From assembly GCA_037179385.1 (NCBI GenBank), contig CM074181.1, positions 47,946,394 through 48,010,393 on the forward strand: a stretch of 64,000 nt of DNA. The letters run 5' to 3'. Below, piece after piece: positions 1 to 10,545 of the stretch; position 1 is the first letter of the stretch, and each line of letters starts with the position of its first letter. The notes under the pieces were generated by a model. The model was not told where the DNA came from, made no database searches, and worked only from the letters and a program-made list of their open reading frames with translations. Both the position numbers and the translations under genes were made by a program. Source of the DNA: Holothuria scabra. Lineage: Eukaryota; Echinodermata; Holothuroidea; Aspidochirotida; Holothuriidae.

Positions 1-321
1 CTTTTACAAAAAGGTGTAGAGTATGAAATCCAATAGATCCCGTGGAGCAGATGGATTCACAATACAATTTCGTCTTTTTTCCGAAATAACATCTGTCATT
101 TCTTGGTTCGTTCACCAAGTTATGGCTTTGAACCTTCCTTATTGGTAATAATGACTGGTATAACGTTATTGATACAAACGGTTATAAAATACATAAAGTT
201 TTGCTCATTTTGGAAAGGACGCAACATTAGTGATTGTATTCCGGCTGCGTATGATATTATGTGTACTCTTGACGGTGGACACAATGCTTGTTTACTGTTT
301 GCCTTTGATTTTAAAAATACT

Positions 322-1244
322 CCGGGACTCCGGGACCGGTGGTCCCGCGAGGCCCTACGCGAGTCCCGGCTCCCGGAGGACTCCCGCCGACGGTGACGGC
401 GGGAGCTCGCCTCTCGGGACCGCGAGCGGGCCCGAGAGGACTGGGAGTCCTGAGTTACGGGGTCAGGAGCCGTGGCTCCCTGATCGCCTCCCTCCCCCAG
501 GGCCGAAGCCCCGGTGAGATATGGGCGATCCTCCCCCGCTGCCTCCGAGGAGGCAGCACGGGGACCCGTGGCCCCATGTGGCTCCACTGGTCCCAGGTCC
601 CCGGAGGGATCCATGGAACCAGACGGAGTCGGGGCAGAAGGGTTGAACTCAGAACCAGGCCCCTGGCCCCGAGGGGTCTGAGAACCTGGTCTAGGAGCCG
701 AAGCCCCTGAGTTCAGTGGATCCCCAGTTACCGGACAGCGCCGGTCCGAGGATCCGGTGGGGGCACTGCCTTCCGGGATCGCGGATGGCATGACCCCCGG
801 ATCACCCGAGGCGGCGGAGCCGATGGCTCCGGCACCCGGGCGTCCACCCTTCTTAGCACCACCACTCTCAACCTTCTTTTTCTTTTTCTTACTCACACTC
901 TTCTCCTGGCCCTTATCTGCCTCCTTCCGCCCTGGGGATGGGACCTTCCGGCGCCTCGCGGGCGCCTTGCGCTTGTCCCCCTGGCCTTTCCCCGTGGGAG
1001 GGGGAAGGCCAGAGGGACCGGGGCCAAGGGGGTCAGGGAGGTCATCCAGCCGGGACTGGAGCTTCTCCCGACGGGCCTGCAGCCAGGAGTCAATTTCCTG
1101 CCACTGGTCCGTCGAGAACCCCATACACCGCTCGCAAGGGCTGCGCCGAGTGCACGTACGACACGCGGGGCAGACAGCATGAGGGTCCCACCCCTTGCCC
1201 GGGCGGAACTGGGAGCACAAGGCACAACGTGGACCCAGCTCCAT
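322..1244 (-). pseudogene. DIRS-like/gag-like retroelement ORF1, 3'-truncated fragment
   Basis: A minus-strand reading frame is open from the ATG at 1244 to about 322, where GC-rich DNA stops abruptly and AT-rich sequence begins. The frame runs on to 120, but residues past the junction look like random AT-rich translation. The first ~45 residues hold a cysteine/histidine cluster (CALC, then DPHAVCPACRTC, then CERC) followed by a WQEIDSWL-type helix. Next come a Lys/Arg-rich basic stretch, a long Pro/Gly/Ser linker and an Arg-Ser-rich tail (SRSRSREASSRR). This resembles the zinc-finger ORF1 or gag-like protein of DIRS-type and some other retroelements, a resemblance recalled by eye and not tested. 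No RT, RNase H or recombinase follows, so this is a fragment. An in-frame upstream ATG at 1283 is possible, but the Cys cluster begins right after the 1244 Met. Confidence 0.5.
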
Positions 1245-1299
1245 GGCGGAAGGAGACTCAAGGGGAGAAGAGAACCAAACCACAATACAACAATAATAA

Positions 1300-2812
1300 C
1301 AACAATATACTCGAAAAGACCCAAAGTTGTAAGCCTTTTCAACTTTCGGCCAACTATTCTACAATGGTTAGCAACTTTTTTATTATTACGCTTCTCCCTG
1401 TGTTCTTGTTAATGTTTTCCCTTCACGTTCTTTCCCTATTCAATGAGGTTGCCTTAACAGGGACTCAATTTTCTCCCATCTCTCTATTTACTAGTTTAAA
1501 AGGATCATTACATTCATGGTATTAACATTGAAGGTAATGAGTATAAAATGACTCAGTATGTAAAAGAAGTCAATTTTACTGTCCAAGTGAATGAAAGTCA
1601 GTGTGGAATTTACTAAATCAACTTTTTTCGGTGGGATTTCTGGTTTAGAGATAAACTTTACAAAGACATTTTAAGTAGGGTTATCGGCATTGTCAGGATG
1701 TTAACTGATTTTCCATAACTAAGGGAATGATATTTATTGGGTCTTTGGGGAGGACTTCACATTATCATCATCCTTAGGTAAAATTAGAGGTTAAGAAATG
1801 AATTTCGGAATGGAATGTATCGTCTGCGTATATTTCTAACGTGTAAACAATTTTTAAATGTTAATGTAAGACAACCTTTTTGGAGTAATATTTTGACTGG
1901 ATTTATATAGCCAGACTATATAGTTAACAATTACGACTTAATATCACCATTTTTGGGTATGCCATGGACTTTTTAATTACATGAAAATGATTTGTCGGCC
2001 GTTTGATGGTCTTAAACCACAGTCTCCCTTACCTTATTTAAAGTATGTGTGATAGAGTGTAAAATGTGTTAGCATGCAAAACTGTCAGCACTTTAATCAC
2101 AAAGATAAAAAGGTTAAACAAACGTCTTACATAAAACAATAAGATTATCAAGCCATTTCTCAAGCTGAGTGGGTATTATATGGTTTCATTCCCTATAGCA
2201 GCGCGACTGATGTTCAAATAAGTCGGTTGTGCAGGTTTTGGAGTTTCAAAGAATTTTCATAAGAGCAGATATTTAAATAAACTTTTCGGATTTACGCATA
2301 GTATCAACAATTCCGGGGTGGGGGGAAGGGTTGCTCGAATTGATAATCTACTGATAATTTTGCATGTAATTTTTCAACGTATTTTTCAACGTAAACGACA
2401 CAATACGATTCCATCGATGAATAGTTTGAAAAAATATTGAACATATAACTTTTGCTTCTTGCACTTGAATGATTGACACTTTGTGTTACATGTTTTCATG
2501 TTGAATAATCTGAATAATAAGTTGCCATTCTGGTACTAAACTGTACGATTTTGACTAATAAAGTTGATTGTGAAAAGAAAGCTAACTTTAAATGTGTTAA
2601 AACACGAAAAATCTCATTAACACACATACACATATTTTCCTTCAAATTTTGAGATACATTAGCACGTTGTTTTAATGAACCTTAAATCGTTAGTGTTGAG
2701 GAAAACATGTATGCATTTTTCTCAACATTTAAAAAAAACTGCACAACAATTACATCTTAAATCTGACTGGCGTTATAGCATTACGCATTCCATATAAAAA
2801 GTGCGTAAAACA
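1300..2812. other. AT-rich DNA without recognised gene or element
   Basis: No long reading frame, RNA gene, inverted repeat or repeat shared with the rest of the window was noticed. Confidence 0.5.
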
Positions 2813-3115
2813 TTAAAGGCCCAGTTCTCTCACCCCAAACAGTACCAATTCTTCTAACCTCCTTCCTTAAGCCCCTCCCTCAATTGTCTGAAATTTATGC
2901 TCATCCTGAGACAATCCCAGTTCATTGCTTCAAGGTGAGAAAAGGAAAAACTTCATTTGTGTATTCAAAACACTCTCACTACCGTTCATGATGTGTAAAA
3001 AACCTTTGGTACTCTGCATTTTTTGAATAAGCTGTCAATCAAAGAGCTGAGAAAATTGAGAATTTCGGTACCCACGTACCAAAATTGTAGATTGGGGAGA
3101 GAGTTTTGGTCCCTT
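2813..3115 (+). repeat. Dispersed repeat with TTAAAGGCCCA terminus (copy 1)
   Basis: It begins TTAAAGGCCCAGTTCTCTC and contains a TGTCAATCAAAGAGCTGAG block and a GAGAATTTCGGTACC block. The same blocks recur at 20608-20960, 47640-47884 (reverse) and 48064-48175. The TTAA at the edge suggests a TTAA-target DNA element, but no opposite terminus was identified here. Confidence 0.55.
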
Positions 3116-3135
3116 AAGGCAAAGCTGTTTTTCGC

Positions 3136-3221
3136 ATTAACAGAATATATATACATAATTTATATTCATATTTTTTCTTATATATATATATACATATATA
3201 TACATATATATATACATACAT

Positions 3222-3316
<95 letters not shown>
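3136..3316. repeat. (TA)n tract with scattered interruptions
   Basis: It separates anonymous DNA on the left from the 515 bp MITE on the right. Confidence 0.95.
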
Positions 3317-3833
3317 CCTAAATTGTGCATTTGGGAGACAAGGGTCGTTATAATCGGTATATTTGGGAGACATATTCAGTCTTAGGGGACATATCGATGT
3401 CTCCTAAGTTCCTCACCATTTTTTAAGCTTCTTTTCTACATTCTACCTAACAGTTTCCTATCTCTATGGTAGCGTTTTGGCTTCCTCTTTACTCAGCCAC
3501 TATGTAGGCTGCAAGTATACACCAGTGGCGATGTTATTTACCATTGAAATACAGGTGTCTTGTATGGTGTGTTGTATCTATATGCATACTTGGCGGACTC
3601 ACATATACTTAACTGTATTTAAATTTTTTGTTTATTATATTACAACTTGTGTGATAAAGATGTAGCAAAATATACACTTTCAGAGGTTGAAGGGCATCAT
3701 CAATAATTACTGGTATTTTTGTTGAATTTGTTATATGCCCATATATGGAAATATAGTAAATGAACAAGATATACCTTTTTGTCTCCCTAATGGTAGGATT
3801 ACCCGCATTGTCCCCCAAGTGTCAAATAAAGTG

Positions 3834-3834
<1 letters not shown>
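3317..3834 (+). mobile_element. TA-flanked MITE, family 2, copy 1
   Basis: This ~515 bp unit lies between two (TA)n tracts. Its inward-reading ends are CCTAAATTGTGCATTTGGG and, on the other strand, ACTTTATTTGACACTTGGG. They form an imperfect terminal inverted repeat ending in TTGGGRGACAA. A highly similar copy lies in reverse at 11906-12423. It has no coding potential. Confidence 0.75.
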
Positions 3835-3992
<158 letters not shown>

Positions 3993-4315
3993 GCAACGTA
4001 GTTTACATTTTGTATTGTAATGTTTGTAATTTGGGTAATTATGTAGGGGAAACAGGTACCACTTTCCGTTTAAGATTCAGTAATCACAAAAAATCTGTTC
4101 GAGATAATTTGCCTGGCTTTCCAGTAGCGGAACATTTTAACCTTCCCGGTCACTCTCTTGCTAACCTTAAGTGTATTCTTGTAGAGTCAAATTTCCTTTC
4201 CCCAGCATTACGTAAACGTAAAGAAATCGAATGGATTTTGAAGATAAATTCCTTTGTTCAGGGTATTAACAAAGACTTAGGATTTCCAACTCCTTACCAT
4301 TTTTGCAAGGCCTGA
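3993..4315 (+). pseudogene. Penelope-like element GIY-YIG endonuclease fragment
   Basis: The frame is open from the edge of the (TA)n tract to the TGA at 4313. It encodes the C-terminal GIY-YIG endonuclease domain of a Penelope-like element. Recognisable parts are NVVYILYC with Cys pairs, the NYVGET core (YIG-type strand), an R-x-R-x3-H-K helix, [12 protein letters not shown], an RKRKEIEWI block with the catalytic Glu region, and the GINKDLGF ending. The RT and linker parts are missing, as expected for 5' truncation during retrotransposition. The apparent upstream residues are only translated TA repeat. Confidence 0.85.
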
Positions 4316-4755
4316 CCGACCTCCTGAACTGGGTCGGTCAGCGTCCTTTATCCCCCAGGTGTATCAGTTTAACATAACTTTTTTCAATACGCCTTTATAC
4401 GTATAGTTTTTACTGCGGCCTGGGAAGTTTTGTCACTGCACTTTTTACTGTACATTTCTGCTCTCTTCTATCTTAGCAGTTACTTTGTAAATGTTTTTTA
4501 TTCTTTTAATGCTGTACTGGTTGTAGTCCATTTTGAATTCTTTTGGGGTTTTAAATCTTTCAATGCTGCTACTGCCCTTTTGAAAGTCACTTTGTAAATT
4601 TTGCCAGTCTATAAGTTGCCGAGGACGATCCTAGGTGGATCGAAAATTTCAACGATAAATGTTTTAACCAGTATTCCTATTTCGTCAATTATGAGTTGTT
4701 TTTTACATGTTTTCATCTTATTTATTGGAATACACGTGGACCATTTTTCAATTAT
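4316..4755 (+). mobile_element. PLE 3' untranslated region
   Basis: This sequence follows the GIY-YIG stop codon up to the next TA tract. It starts with a perfect hairpin (GACCGACC...GGTCGGTC, 4315-4340) and contains a hammerhead-like motif at 4615-4653. The exact 3' border is uncertain. Confidence 0.5.
4615..4653 (+). ncRNA. Degenerate hammerhead-ribozyme-like motif in PLE 3' region
   Basis: In order: GTTG (helix I), CCGAGGA (core, one change from CUGANGA), one extra base, GATCC-TAGGT-GGATC (5 bp helix II), GAAA, ATTT, CAAC (pairs with GTTG). The geometry resembles a type I hammerhead, but the core mismatch and the extra base before helix II argue against activity. Confidence 0.45.
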
Positions 4756-4821
4756 ATATTTATACATATGTATTTATATAGAATATATATCTATAAATAT
4801 AGATATATATATATATATATA
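4756..4821. repeat. (TA)-rich tract
   Basis: Interrupted TA-rich run with CATA and GATA variants. It borders MITE family 1 copy 1. Confidence 0.85.
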
Positions 4822-5782
4822 TAATTCCCACCTTAAGGGGAAATTGTTATATCTGCATGTACATAGTGCGAAAAAATAACAATAACATACATAAGAAAAA
4901 TAATTCACCCTTACGTTATTTCTAAGGCCAGCCATCTGTTCGTGTTAACAGGTAGGTGTGCGTCAATTTGACTACTTTGAAGTAATTGCATCTACTTTGT
5001 AAATCTAGGAGGGCGCCCTTGTCCGTTTACGTCAAAGATATTATGAACGTTGATACCAAGGTCTTATCCCTACACTGTTAGACGCGCTGACTCCTCATGG
5101 AGGCTCAATCGGAGGGGCGGAAGTGTTCATTTCACATGCGCACAGTTCTATTCCGTTATCTGCGTGCAAAATGAAGTATGCGTTATTGAAAATTCCATTG
5201 TGACGAAATGTCAGCGTGCGTGTATCTTCAAAGGCAGTCCGGAGTAACTGACGCGTGCTTCCGCGTGCTTGGAAAAGGGGTGCAGTAGTTGATTTTGTGT
5301 GGTAATTGCGTAAGAATGTTAACGCGTTCACAGGTGTACGCTTGTGAAGATACCATAAAAAACTGATTAATCAGTAAGCAAATGAACTTCAAACCAGTCG
5401 TTGTGCGTTAATGTTCAAATGATCTTAGGGAAAATGCCGGCGAAGAAGCCTAAAACTGTTTCATGTCACTGAAATTTATTGAAAAACGGTGTTTGCAAGA
5501 ATTGCAATGTTTTAAAAACATACTTATTTATGCCCCCGGAAAACATCAATTAACTGTTGGCTTTCAAAACGACTGAACAGTGATCAGCACTTCCGCCCCT
5601 CCGATTCGGCCTCCAGGCCGAGGAGTCATTTTAAGTTTGGTATCTATGTTTATAATATTTTTGGCTTACGTATTGCTATAGAAAAAGTGTGTAGAAACGT
5701 TACAGCGAATTTCGCCCCCCAAATTTTTCCCCATATGGTCGACTTTTTAACAACAACTTTCCCCCAAAGTGCCGAATTAGTC
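4822..5782 (+). mobile_element. TA-flanked MITE, family 1, copy 1 (interrupted)
   Basis: The left part (4822-5032) and right part (5664-5782) join to a normal ~330-350 bp family 1 unit. The left end reads TAATTCCCACCTTAAGGGG and the right end reads CCGAATTAGTC before (TA)n. A 631 bp hAT-like element is inserted at GTTTACGT. Confidence 0.85.
5033..5663. mobile_element. hAT-like non-autonomous element nested in MITE family 1
   Basis: The flanking octamers GTTTACGT (5025-5032) and GCTTACGT (5664-5671) are a probable 8 bp target-site duplication with one change. The termini match as inverted repeats (CAAAGATATTATGAACG versus CAAAAATATTATAAACA on the other strand). Homology continues inward for ~95 bp, including GGAGGGGCGGAAGTG near 5113 and its complement near 5587. 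Uninterrupted family 1 copies show the empty site. It has no transposase. The hAT assignment rests on TSD length only. Confidence 0.75.
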
Positions 5783-5824
5783 AAATATATATCTAAATAA
5801 ATAAATATATATATATATATATAT
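5783..5824. repeat. (TA)-rich tract
   Basis: Short TA-rich spacer between MITE copy 1 and a PLE 3' end. Confidence 0.9.
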
Positions 5825-5853
5825 TGAAAAGGTTGCAATAAGTTCTGACAACA

Positions 5854-5913
5854 TAGCTTTACAGAACTGTTTCGTAAGGGCCAATAAAGTAGGTCCTCAC
5901 TCCTCAGAAGCCT
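5854..5913 (-). ncRNA. Hammerhead ribozyme (type I), PLE-associated, copy A
   Basis: On the minus strand: helix I AGGCTT / AAGCTA (outermost pair lost), core CTGAGGA at 5907-5901, helix II GTGAGGACC / GGCCCTTAC (one mismatch), GAA, helix III ACAG-TT-CTGT, then A as the predicted cleavage nucleotide at 5860. This copy is more decayed than copy B at 6268-6327. Confidence 0.65.
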
Positions 5914-6096
5914 AGCTAGGTGTCCGTAAATTTGACAACGTTGAAGTAATTGCATCTGCTATGTACATCTAGGAGGGCGCCCTTGTCCGTTTACATATTC
6001 TTATAGAAAAAGTGTGTATAAACGTTCAGACGAAAGTTATACATCGCCCCCAAATTTTTTCCCTTAACAACTTTCCCCCTAAGTGCCGAATTAGTG
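5912..6096 (+). mobile_element. TA-flanked MITE, family 1, copy 2 (5'-truncated)
   Basis: Only the right ~185 bp of the family is present, from AGCTAGGTGTCCGTAAA to the terminal CGAATTAGTG. It is fused on its left directly to a PLE ribozyme segment. Confidence 0.8.
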
Positions 6097-6240
<144 letters not shown>

Positions 6241-6267
6241 AAAAGGTTGGAATAAGTTCTGACAACA

Positions 6268-6327
6268 AAGCTTTACAGAACTGTTTCGTAAGGACCAATA
6301 AAGTAGGTCCTCACTCCTCAGAAGCCT
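6268..6327 (-). ncRNA. Hammerhead ribozyme (type I), PLE-associated, copy B
   Basis: Reading the minus strand from 6327 to 6268: AGGCTT (helix I, 6327-6322), CTGAGGA core (6321-6315), GTGAGGACC (helix II, 6314-6306), a 9-nt loop, GGTCCTTAC (helix II, 6296-6288), GAA (6287-6285), ACAG-TT-CTGT (helix III), A at 6274 (expected cleavage nucleotide), AAGCTT (helix I, 6273-6268). All three helices pair with only G-U wobbles, and the conserved core matches CUGANGA...GAAA. It lies about 130 nt downstream of the stop codon of the PLE GIY-YIG fragment on the same strand. Hammerheads are known in PLEs. Activity here is inferred. Confidence 0.8.
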
Positions 6328-6457
6328 GAAGTAGAATGATGTCAATTACGTTAACTACGTATGTGTTCGCTGCTTTTGAACGTGTCCGTTTTAAAGCAGT
6401 GTTCGTTTCGTGTTCATTGTGAACAGGCAAGAACGGTGTACAGGGAGCCAAGATACA

Positions 6458-6945
6458 TTACCTATTAGAATAATTACACAGTAGATGTTTATTCCTGTGT
6501 TCAAAAGAGCTTATCAGTTCGTTTCTTTTAGTTAGAGTTGCTAAGGAAGGTTTGAGTATAATGAAGAACTTTCCTTCCAGACAGAGATTACAAGTTTTAG
6601 ATGATATGGAGTATGCTCGGTCTTTGTTCATGAGTTTCCATTTTACGGAGTGTTCTACATTTAAATCCTTTAGTTTCCAGATGTATTCACTGAGTGCAGT
6701 TGCGTTTCTTTTGTCTTTGTGTTTAAAGCTAGACTTGTGGGAGGTGTATCTTGTTTTGAATGTGTTCTCTGTTAGACCAATGTATGTTTCTTCGTTGTGG
6801 TTGTCGTGGCGTGGTACAGTTGCTTGGTACCCAATGTTGTTCGTGAGGCAGTTGCCTTTCAATGGGCACTTGCTTTGGTTTCTGCAATTGCAGTTGCTTC
6901 GCGTTTCTGGTTGTACTTCCTGTTTAACCAGTATGTATTTGTTGT

Positions 6946-6948
<3 letters not shown>
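6458..6948 (-). pseudogene. Penelope-like element GIY-YIG endonuclease fragment
   Basis: The minus-strand frame is open from the (TA)n edge at ~6948 to the stop just below 6458. It begins with a Cys-rich linker (CNCRNQSKCPLKGNCL, typical of the PLE RT-endonuclease linker). It continues with the GIY-YIG core (ETYIGLTENTFKTRY, then a H-K-x-S-F helix), an AT-x-LSEYIW segment, the CNLCLEGKFFI Cys pair with catalytic-Glu region, and the KRNELISSFEHRNK tail. The frame is intact, but RT is absent, so the copy is 5'-truncated. Any start codon inside the frame is artificial. A hammerhead follows downstream at 6268-6327. This lineage differs from the PLEs at 3993, 14 kb and 43 kb. Confidence 0.88.

Positions 6949-7011
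<63 letters not shown>
6949..7011. repeat. (TA)n tract
   Basis: Abuts the 5' truncation point of the minus-strand PLE fragment. Confidence 0.95.
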
Positions 7012-7013
<2 letters not shown>

Positions 7014-8018
7014 TGCTAGGAGTGACCCTCGGTTGGTTTCTCATGAAAGAGAGGTCACTGCTAAGCCCTGGTTAATGGGTATTGAGTCGAAGGAAAGACA
7101 ATCTCTTGCTTGATCTTTTCCTCGATATACTTAAAAAGCAGTATAACATGATGCATTTCAGGTCAGAATTTTAATTACTACCATTTTCGTAGTATGAATT
7201 AGATGGATATAATTTTTTTTTGTGAATCCGATCGACATCCCAATGCAACCATGAATAAGCTTTGTGCTCTTAAGATTTAAAATCTTCTGAAGTTGGTTGC
7301 AAGTGTGGGGAATAACAAAATAATCAGAAAAGGGGTTACACCAAGTAATATTTTCTGGCTGAGTTGCCTGTTTTTCGTTATACTTTCTTGGTACTTCAGA
7401 TGGCAACATTATCCAATTGGATCCAGTATTTGTTGGTTCGGGAAAAGGGCCCATCAAATATTTCGCAGCCTTACAAATTTTCACTTTTGCTTTCATGCAG
7501 CAGGAAGGGAAATTTCAAAGATAAATAGAGGTCTGGTTGTATTTCCCACGCACCTTAAGAGTAAGAGGAATATTGTTAGATTTGTACCGTAGGAAGAGTA
7601 CTCTTGAAGATATAAATTACAAATCAAAATGATTGACACATTTGAGATTGGGTCAATTAGTAATTCTTGGTTAATCTTTTAAAAAGTTTAATTAACGTTT
7701 CCGTTGTAACATCGAACATATCTCTATCCGAAAGCTCCATGGGGGAATTTTTCTTAAAATAGAAATGATTTTATGCAGTGCATAATTAAATTCCACCCCT
7801 GTTGACGATTTTTGTGAACCCTTGAAAAAATGTAGTGCGTTGCGAAGCTCTCCCTAATTTAAGGAAGGATAAATATCCACAATACTCAAACAAATAAAAG
7901 AGTTGCTTTGCATATTTATGATTGATCCAACTGGTATTGTTTTCTTGATAAACCTTTGCATACATGCTCCCCCATTGTGACCATTTTCTGACATGCTTGT
8001 AGAGTCCCAGGTTAATAA
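7012..8018. other. AT-rich DNA without recognised gene
   Basis: Opposing short frames (7158-7496 minus, 7293-7592 plus) overlap each other and match no family I recognise. No repeat shared with other parts of the window was seen. Confidence 0.5.
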
Positions 8019-8850
8019 CCCTTACTCAAAATTTATATCTAGGTTTAACCTGGCATTATCTGACTGTAAAATCTTATATGGCCATATGAGACAAGATATG
8101 AAACCCTTGAAAGGTATCTTGATGTATTACATCATGTTTTATAAAGCCATATCACACCATATATAACTTGATGATACTGAAGTCCAGATACGTAAATAAA
8201 GTTTTAAATGACCATATCAAGTTATGTATAGCTTGATGAAATGCCAATCCAAATTAGTAAATGAAGTTTTATATGGCCATATCAAGCCATATATAACTTG
8301 ATGAAATGTTTGTCCAGAAACTTTTTAGAGATGTTCAGATAGTCCTTTACATTATACTGGCAAACCAAGGTTCTGATACGCTGAATACCAATGTATGGCC
8401 CTAAATAATTTTGGTAAAGCCATGTCTGATACAGATATGACCTGAAAAAATCCCTTTATTTGTCCCATAAAAATTTGAGCCATATCAAATGTTATATGGG
8501 ACATATATTCCTTTTTATTATAGCAAGTTATATCTGCCAAATTTTTGTTAAAGACAAATACAAATTCCATACCTGGATAGATATAAATGGGCCAGATATA
8601 AATTTCCACATATTACCCATGTATGGATTTGCCGTATATATATGTGGCCCATATCTGTCCTGTATGAAATTTGAGCCATACCAATTTTTACAGTAGCCAT
8701 ACATTCCTTTATGTTATATCAAGTTATATCTGCCGAGTTTTGATAGAGCAAGAAACAAATTTCATATCTATACCACATATGGGTCAAATATAAATTCCCA
8801 TATATTGCCCATATATGGATTTCGATAAAGGAAAGTAAACGGTCTGAATA
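8019..8850 (+). mobile_element. GATATGG-word element, copy A, with 65 bp satellite units
   Basis: It starts AACCCTTACTCAAAATTTATATC, like the end of the related elements near 44560 and 47630. From 8060 to 8320 there are about four diverged ~65 bp units with GGCCATATCAAGCCATATA and AACTTGATGAAATG blocks, in the orientation opposite to the 47 kb array. From 8390 to 8830 it becomes a field of GATATGG/CCATATC words in both orientations. It has no coding potential. Confidence 0.55.
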
Positions 8851-8869
8851 ACAAATGAGACGATAAAGC

Positions 8870-9300
8870 AGTCATTGGCCTTTCAAAAGCACAACTCCTC
8901 ATTAACCGTAATGGTCGTTTCAATGTTTGTCACAGTACGTCAGATGTGGAGCAAATTTCCATTTTTGCCGTCTTCCCCAATCACATTTTCAAAAGGGCCT
9001 TTAGCTAAACTTCCCAGGTATTTTAATAAAAGTACAACACTGGTTCTTGAATTGCGATCGAAAATTAAAATGGACGGATGTCAATCACCAATGGAAAACT
9101 CTAATACACGAACCTTAGTAGCGCTAGTGTCAGTGACTGTAATCGATCATTAGTAAGGTCCGTACGCCTGATGAAGTGCTAAGTTTTATTGTAGTCATGC
9201 AATTTTAAACTGTCATATCCAGTGAAATTGATCGGCTACAGAGGTATTTTAGTGTAAGACCATTCATGGTACAGGTAATGAAGAAATAAGAAAGATTAAA
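8870..9300 (+). repeat. Diverged dispersed repeat shared with 59560-59800
   Basis: Blocks such as AGCGCTAGTGTCAGTGACTG, CATTAGTAAGGTCC and GTGTAAGACCATTCATGG recur in the same order near 59620-59770 with substitutions. Confidence 0.4.
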
Positions 9301-10198
9301 GCCAAACGATTTCATCTCAGTTTCGCAAAATTTTTGTCTTTTCAGAGAGGTCGAAGTGTCCAATGAATTATCTCCAATAAGAGAAACATGATTTACTTTA
9401 TTCATGGTTCCTGGAATCTACATAGTGCAGAGAACAATGTTTTGGGATGAGGATATATTTCACTGCTACTTAAATAATTAAAGTTATCAGCCGAAAATTT
9501 GAATGTTAAAAACTTTGTTGCTTAAAGTGGAAAATTGTACGAAATATTTGTTTTAAAACTGACCTTAATATTGCCTAATACAGGTGTCGATTATAAACAA
9601 GGAATTAATGGTTTTTTACTTACAAAGCAACGCACATTGCTTCTTATTAAATCTTGCCAAATGCCATATCCGAGGAGGTGAAGTTGCATACGGTAGCTTT
9701 GCTTTGCACTTGAAATGAAACAACTGAAGATTTTCATAACAATACCACAGAATATGGTTCAAAGTAAGTTAGTATCATCTGCATTTCCCCTTCTTGATTA
9801 TCTGATTGCCGTTATTTGCAGGTAGGCACCGTCTGCAACCTAAAAACATGCTTATCACTGGTAGGCACACCAACGTGAAATAAACTGAAATAATAATTAT
9901 TGAACCAAATGTTAATTGAGAATAAGAGGTAATCGAAATTGACGTTTGCAAAGTAATTGCGTTACACAAAGATGTTACAAGCGTATCAAATGATAAATTG
10001 CTGGTTGATTCCCTAATGTCAAGGATGCATACTCGTTCTCCTGTGTTTTCGGAGATAAGCGGGCAAATGATGTTATTTTAATCAAGTGACCATGTCTGGT
10101 CCTCTCAACCGCACATGCATGATGGAATTATTAGTAAATCATTCAGGGGTTTAAGGTCTTCTGTATTTTACTTTGGAGTACATGGTCTTTTCACAGTG
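9301..10198. other. AT-rich DNA, nothing recognised
   Basis: No gene-like frame, palindrome or shared repeat noticed. Confidence 0.5.
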
Positions 10199-10202
10199 AT
10201 AA

Positions 10203-10233
<31 letters not shown>

Positions 10234-10257
10234 CACATATATATATATATATATATT
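10199..10257. repeat. (TA)-rich tract
   Basis: Flanks the left side of MITE family 1 copy 3. Confidence 0.93.
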
Positions 10258-10507
10258 TTCGGGCGAAATTTACTTTCGCCTTAACGTTCCAACACACCTT
10301 TTCTATACGAATACGTAATTGAACAATGATGCCCTCCTAGATTCACAAACTAGATACAATAATTTCAAACTTGTCAAAGTTACGGACACTTGGCTGGTAA
10401 CACGAACGCACAGCTGGCCATTGAAATAAGGTAAGGTATATTTTAAGACGTTAGGGCAAATTATTTTTCCTGTGTATTTTCTTGTTTTATTTTTTTCGCC
10501 CTATTTT
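10256..10507 (-). mobile_element. TA-flanked MITE, family 1, copy 3 (degraded)
   Basis: It retains CGGGCGAAATT...TTTCGCCTTAACG, the GCCCTCCTAGATT block and TTAGGGC...TTTTTCGCCCT. Both terminal repeats are missing. TA tracts lie on both sides. Confidence 0.75.
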
Positions 10508-10545
10508 ATATTTATATATATATATATACACGTATATATTTATCT
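10508..10545. repeat. (TA)-rich tract
   Basis: Short interrupted TA run on the right of MITE copy 3. Confidence 0.85.

Noticed and set aside
120..321. C-terminal extension of the gag-like frame beyond 322
   Set aside because: Composition and residue character change abruptly at the junction, so it is chance read-through into flanking DNA.
230..1525. Overlapping plus-strand frames across the GC-rich block
   Set aside because: Antisense shadows of the gag-like minus-strand frame. Low stop density is due to GC richness.
7158..7592. Opposing ~100-residue frames
   Set aside because: They overlap on opposite strands, with no recognisable motif or splice context.
9165..9185. Hammerhead core (CTGATGAAGTGC)
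   Set aside because: No helix II closing, no GAAA at the expected distance.
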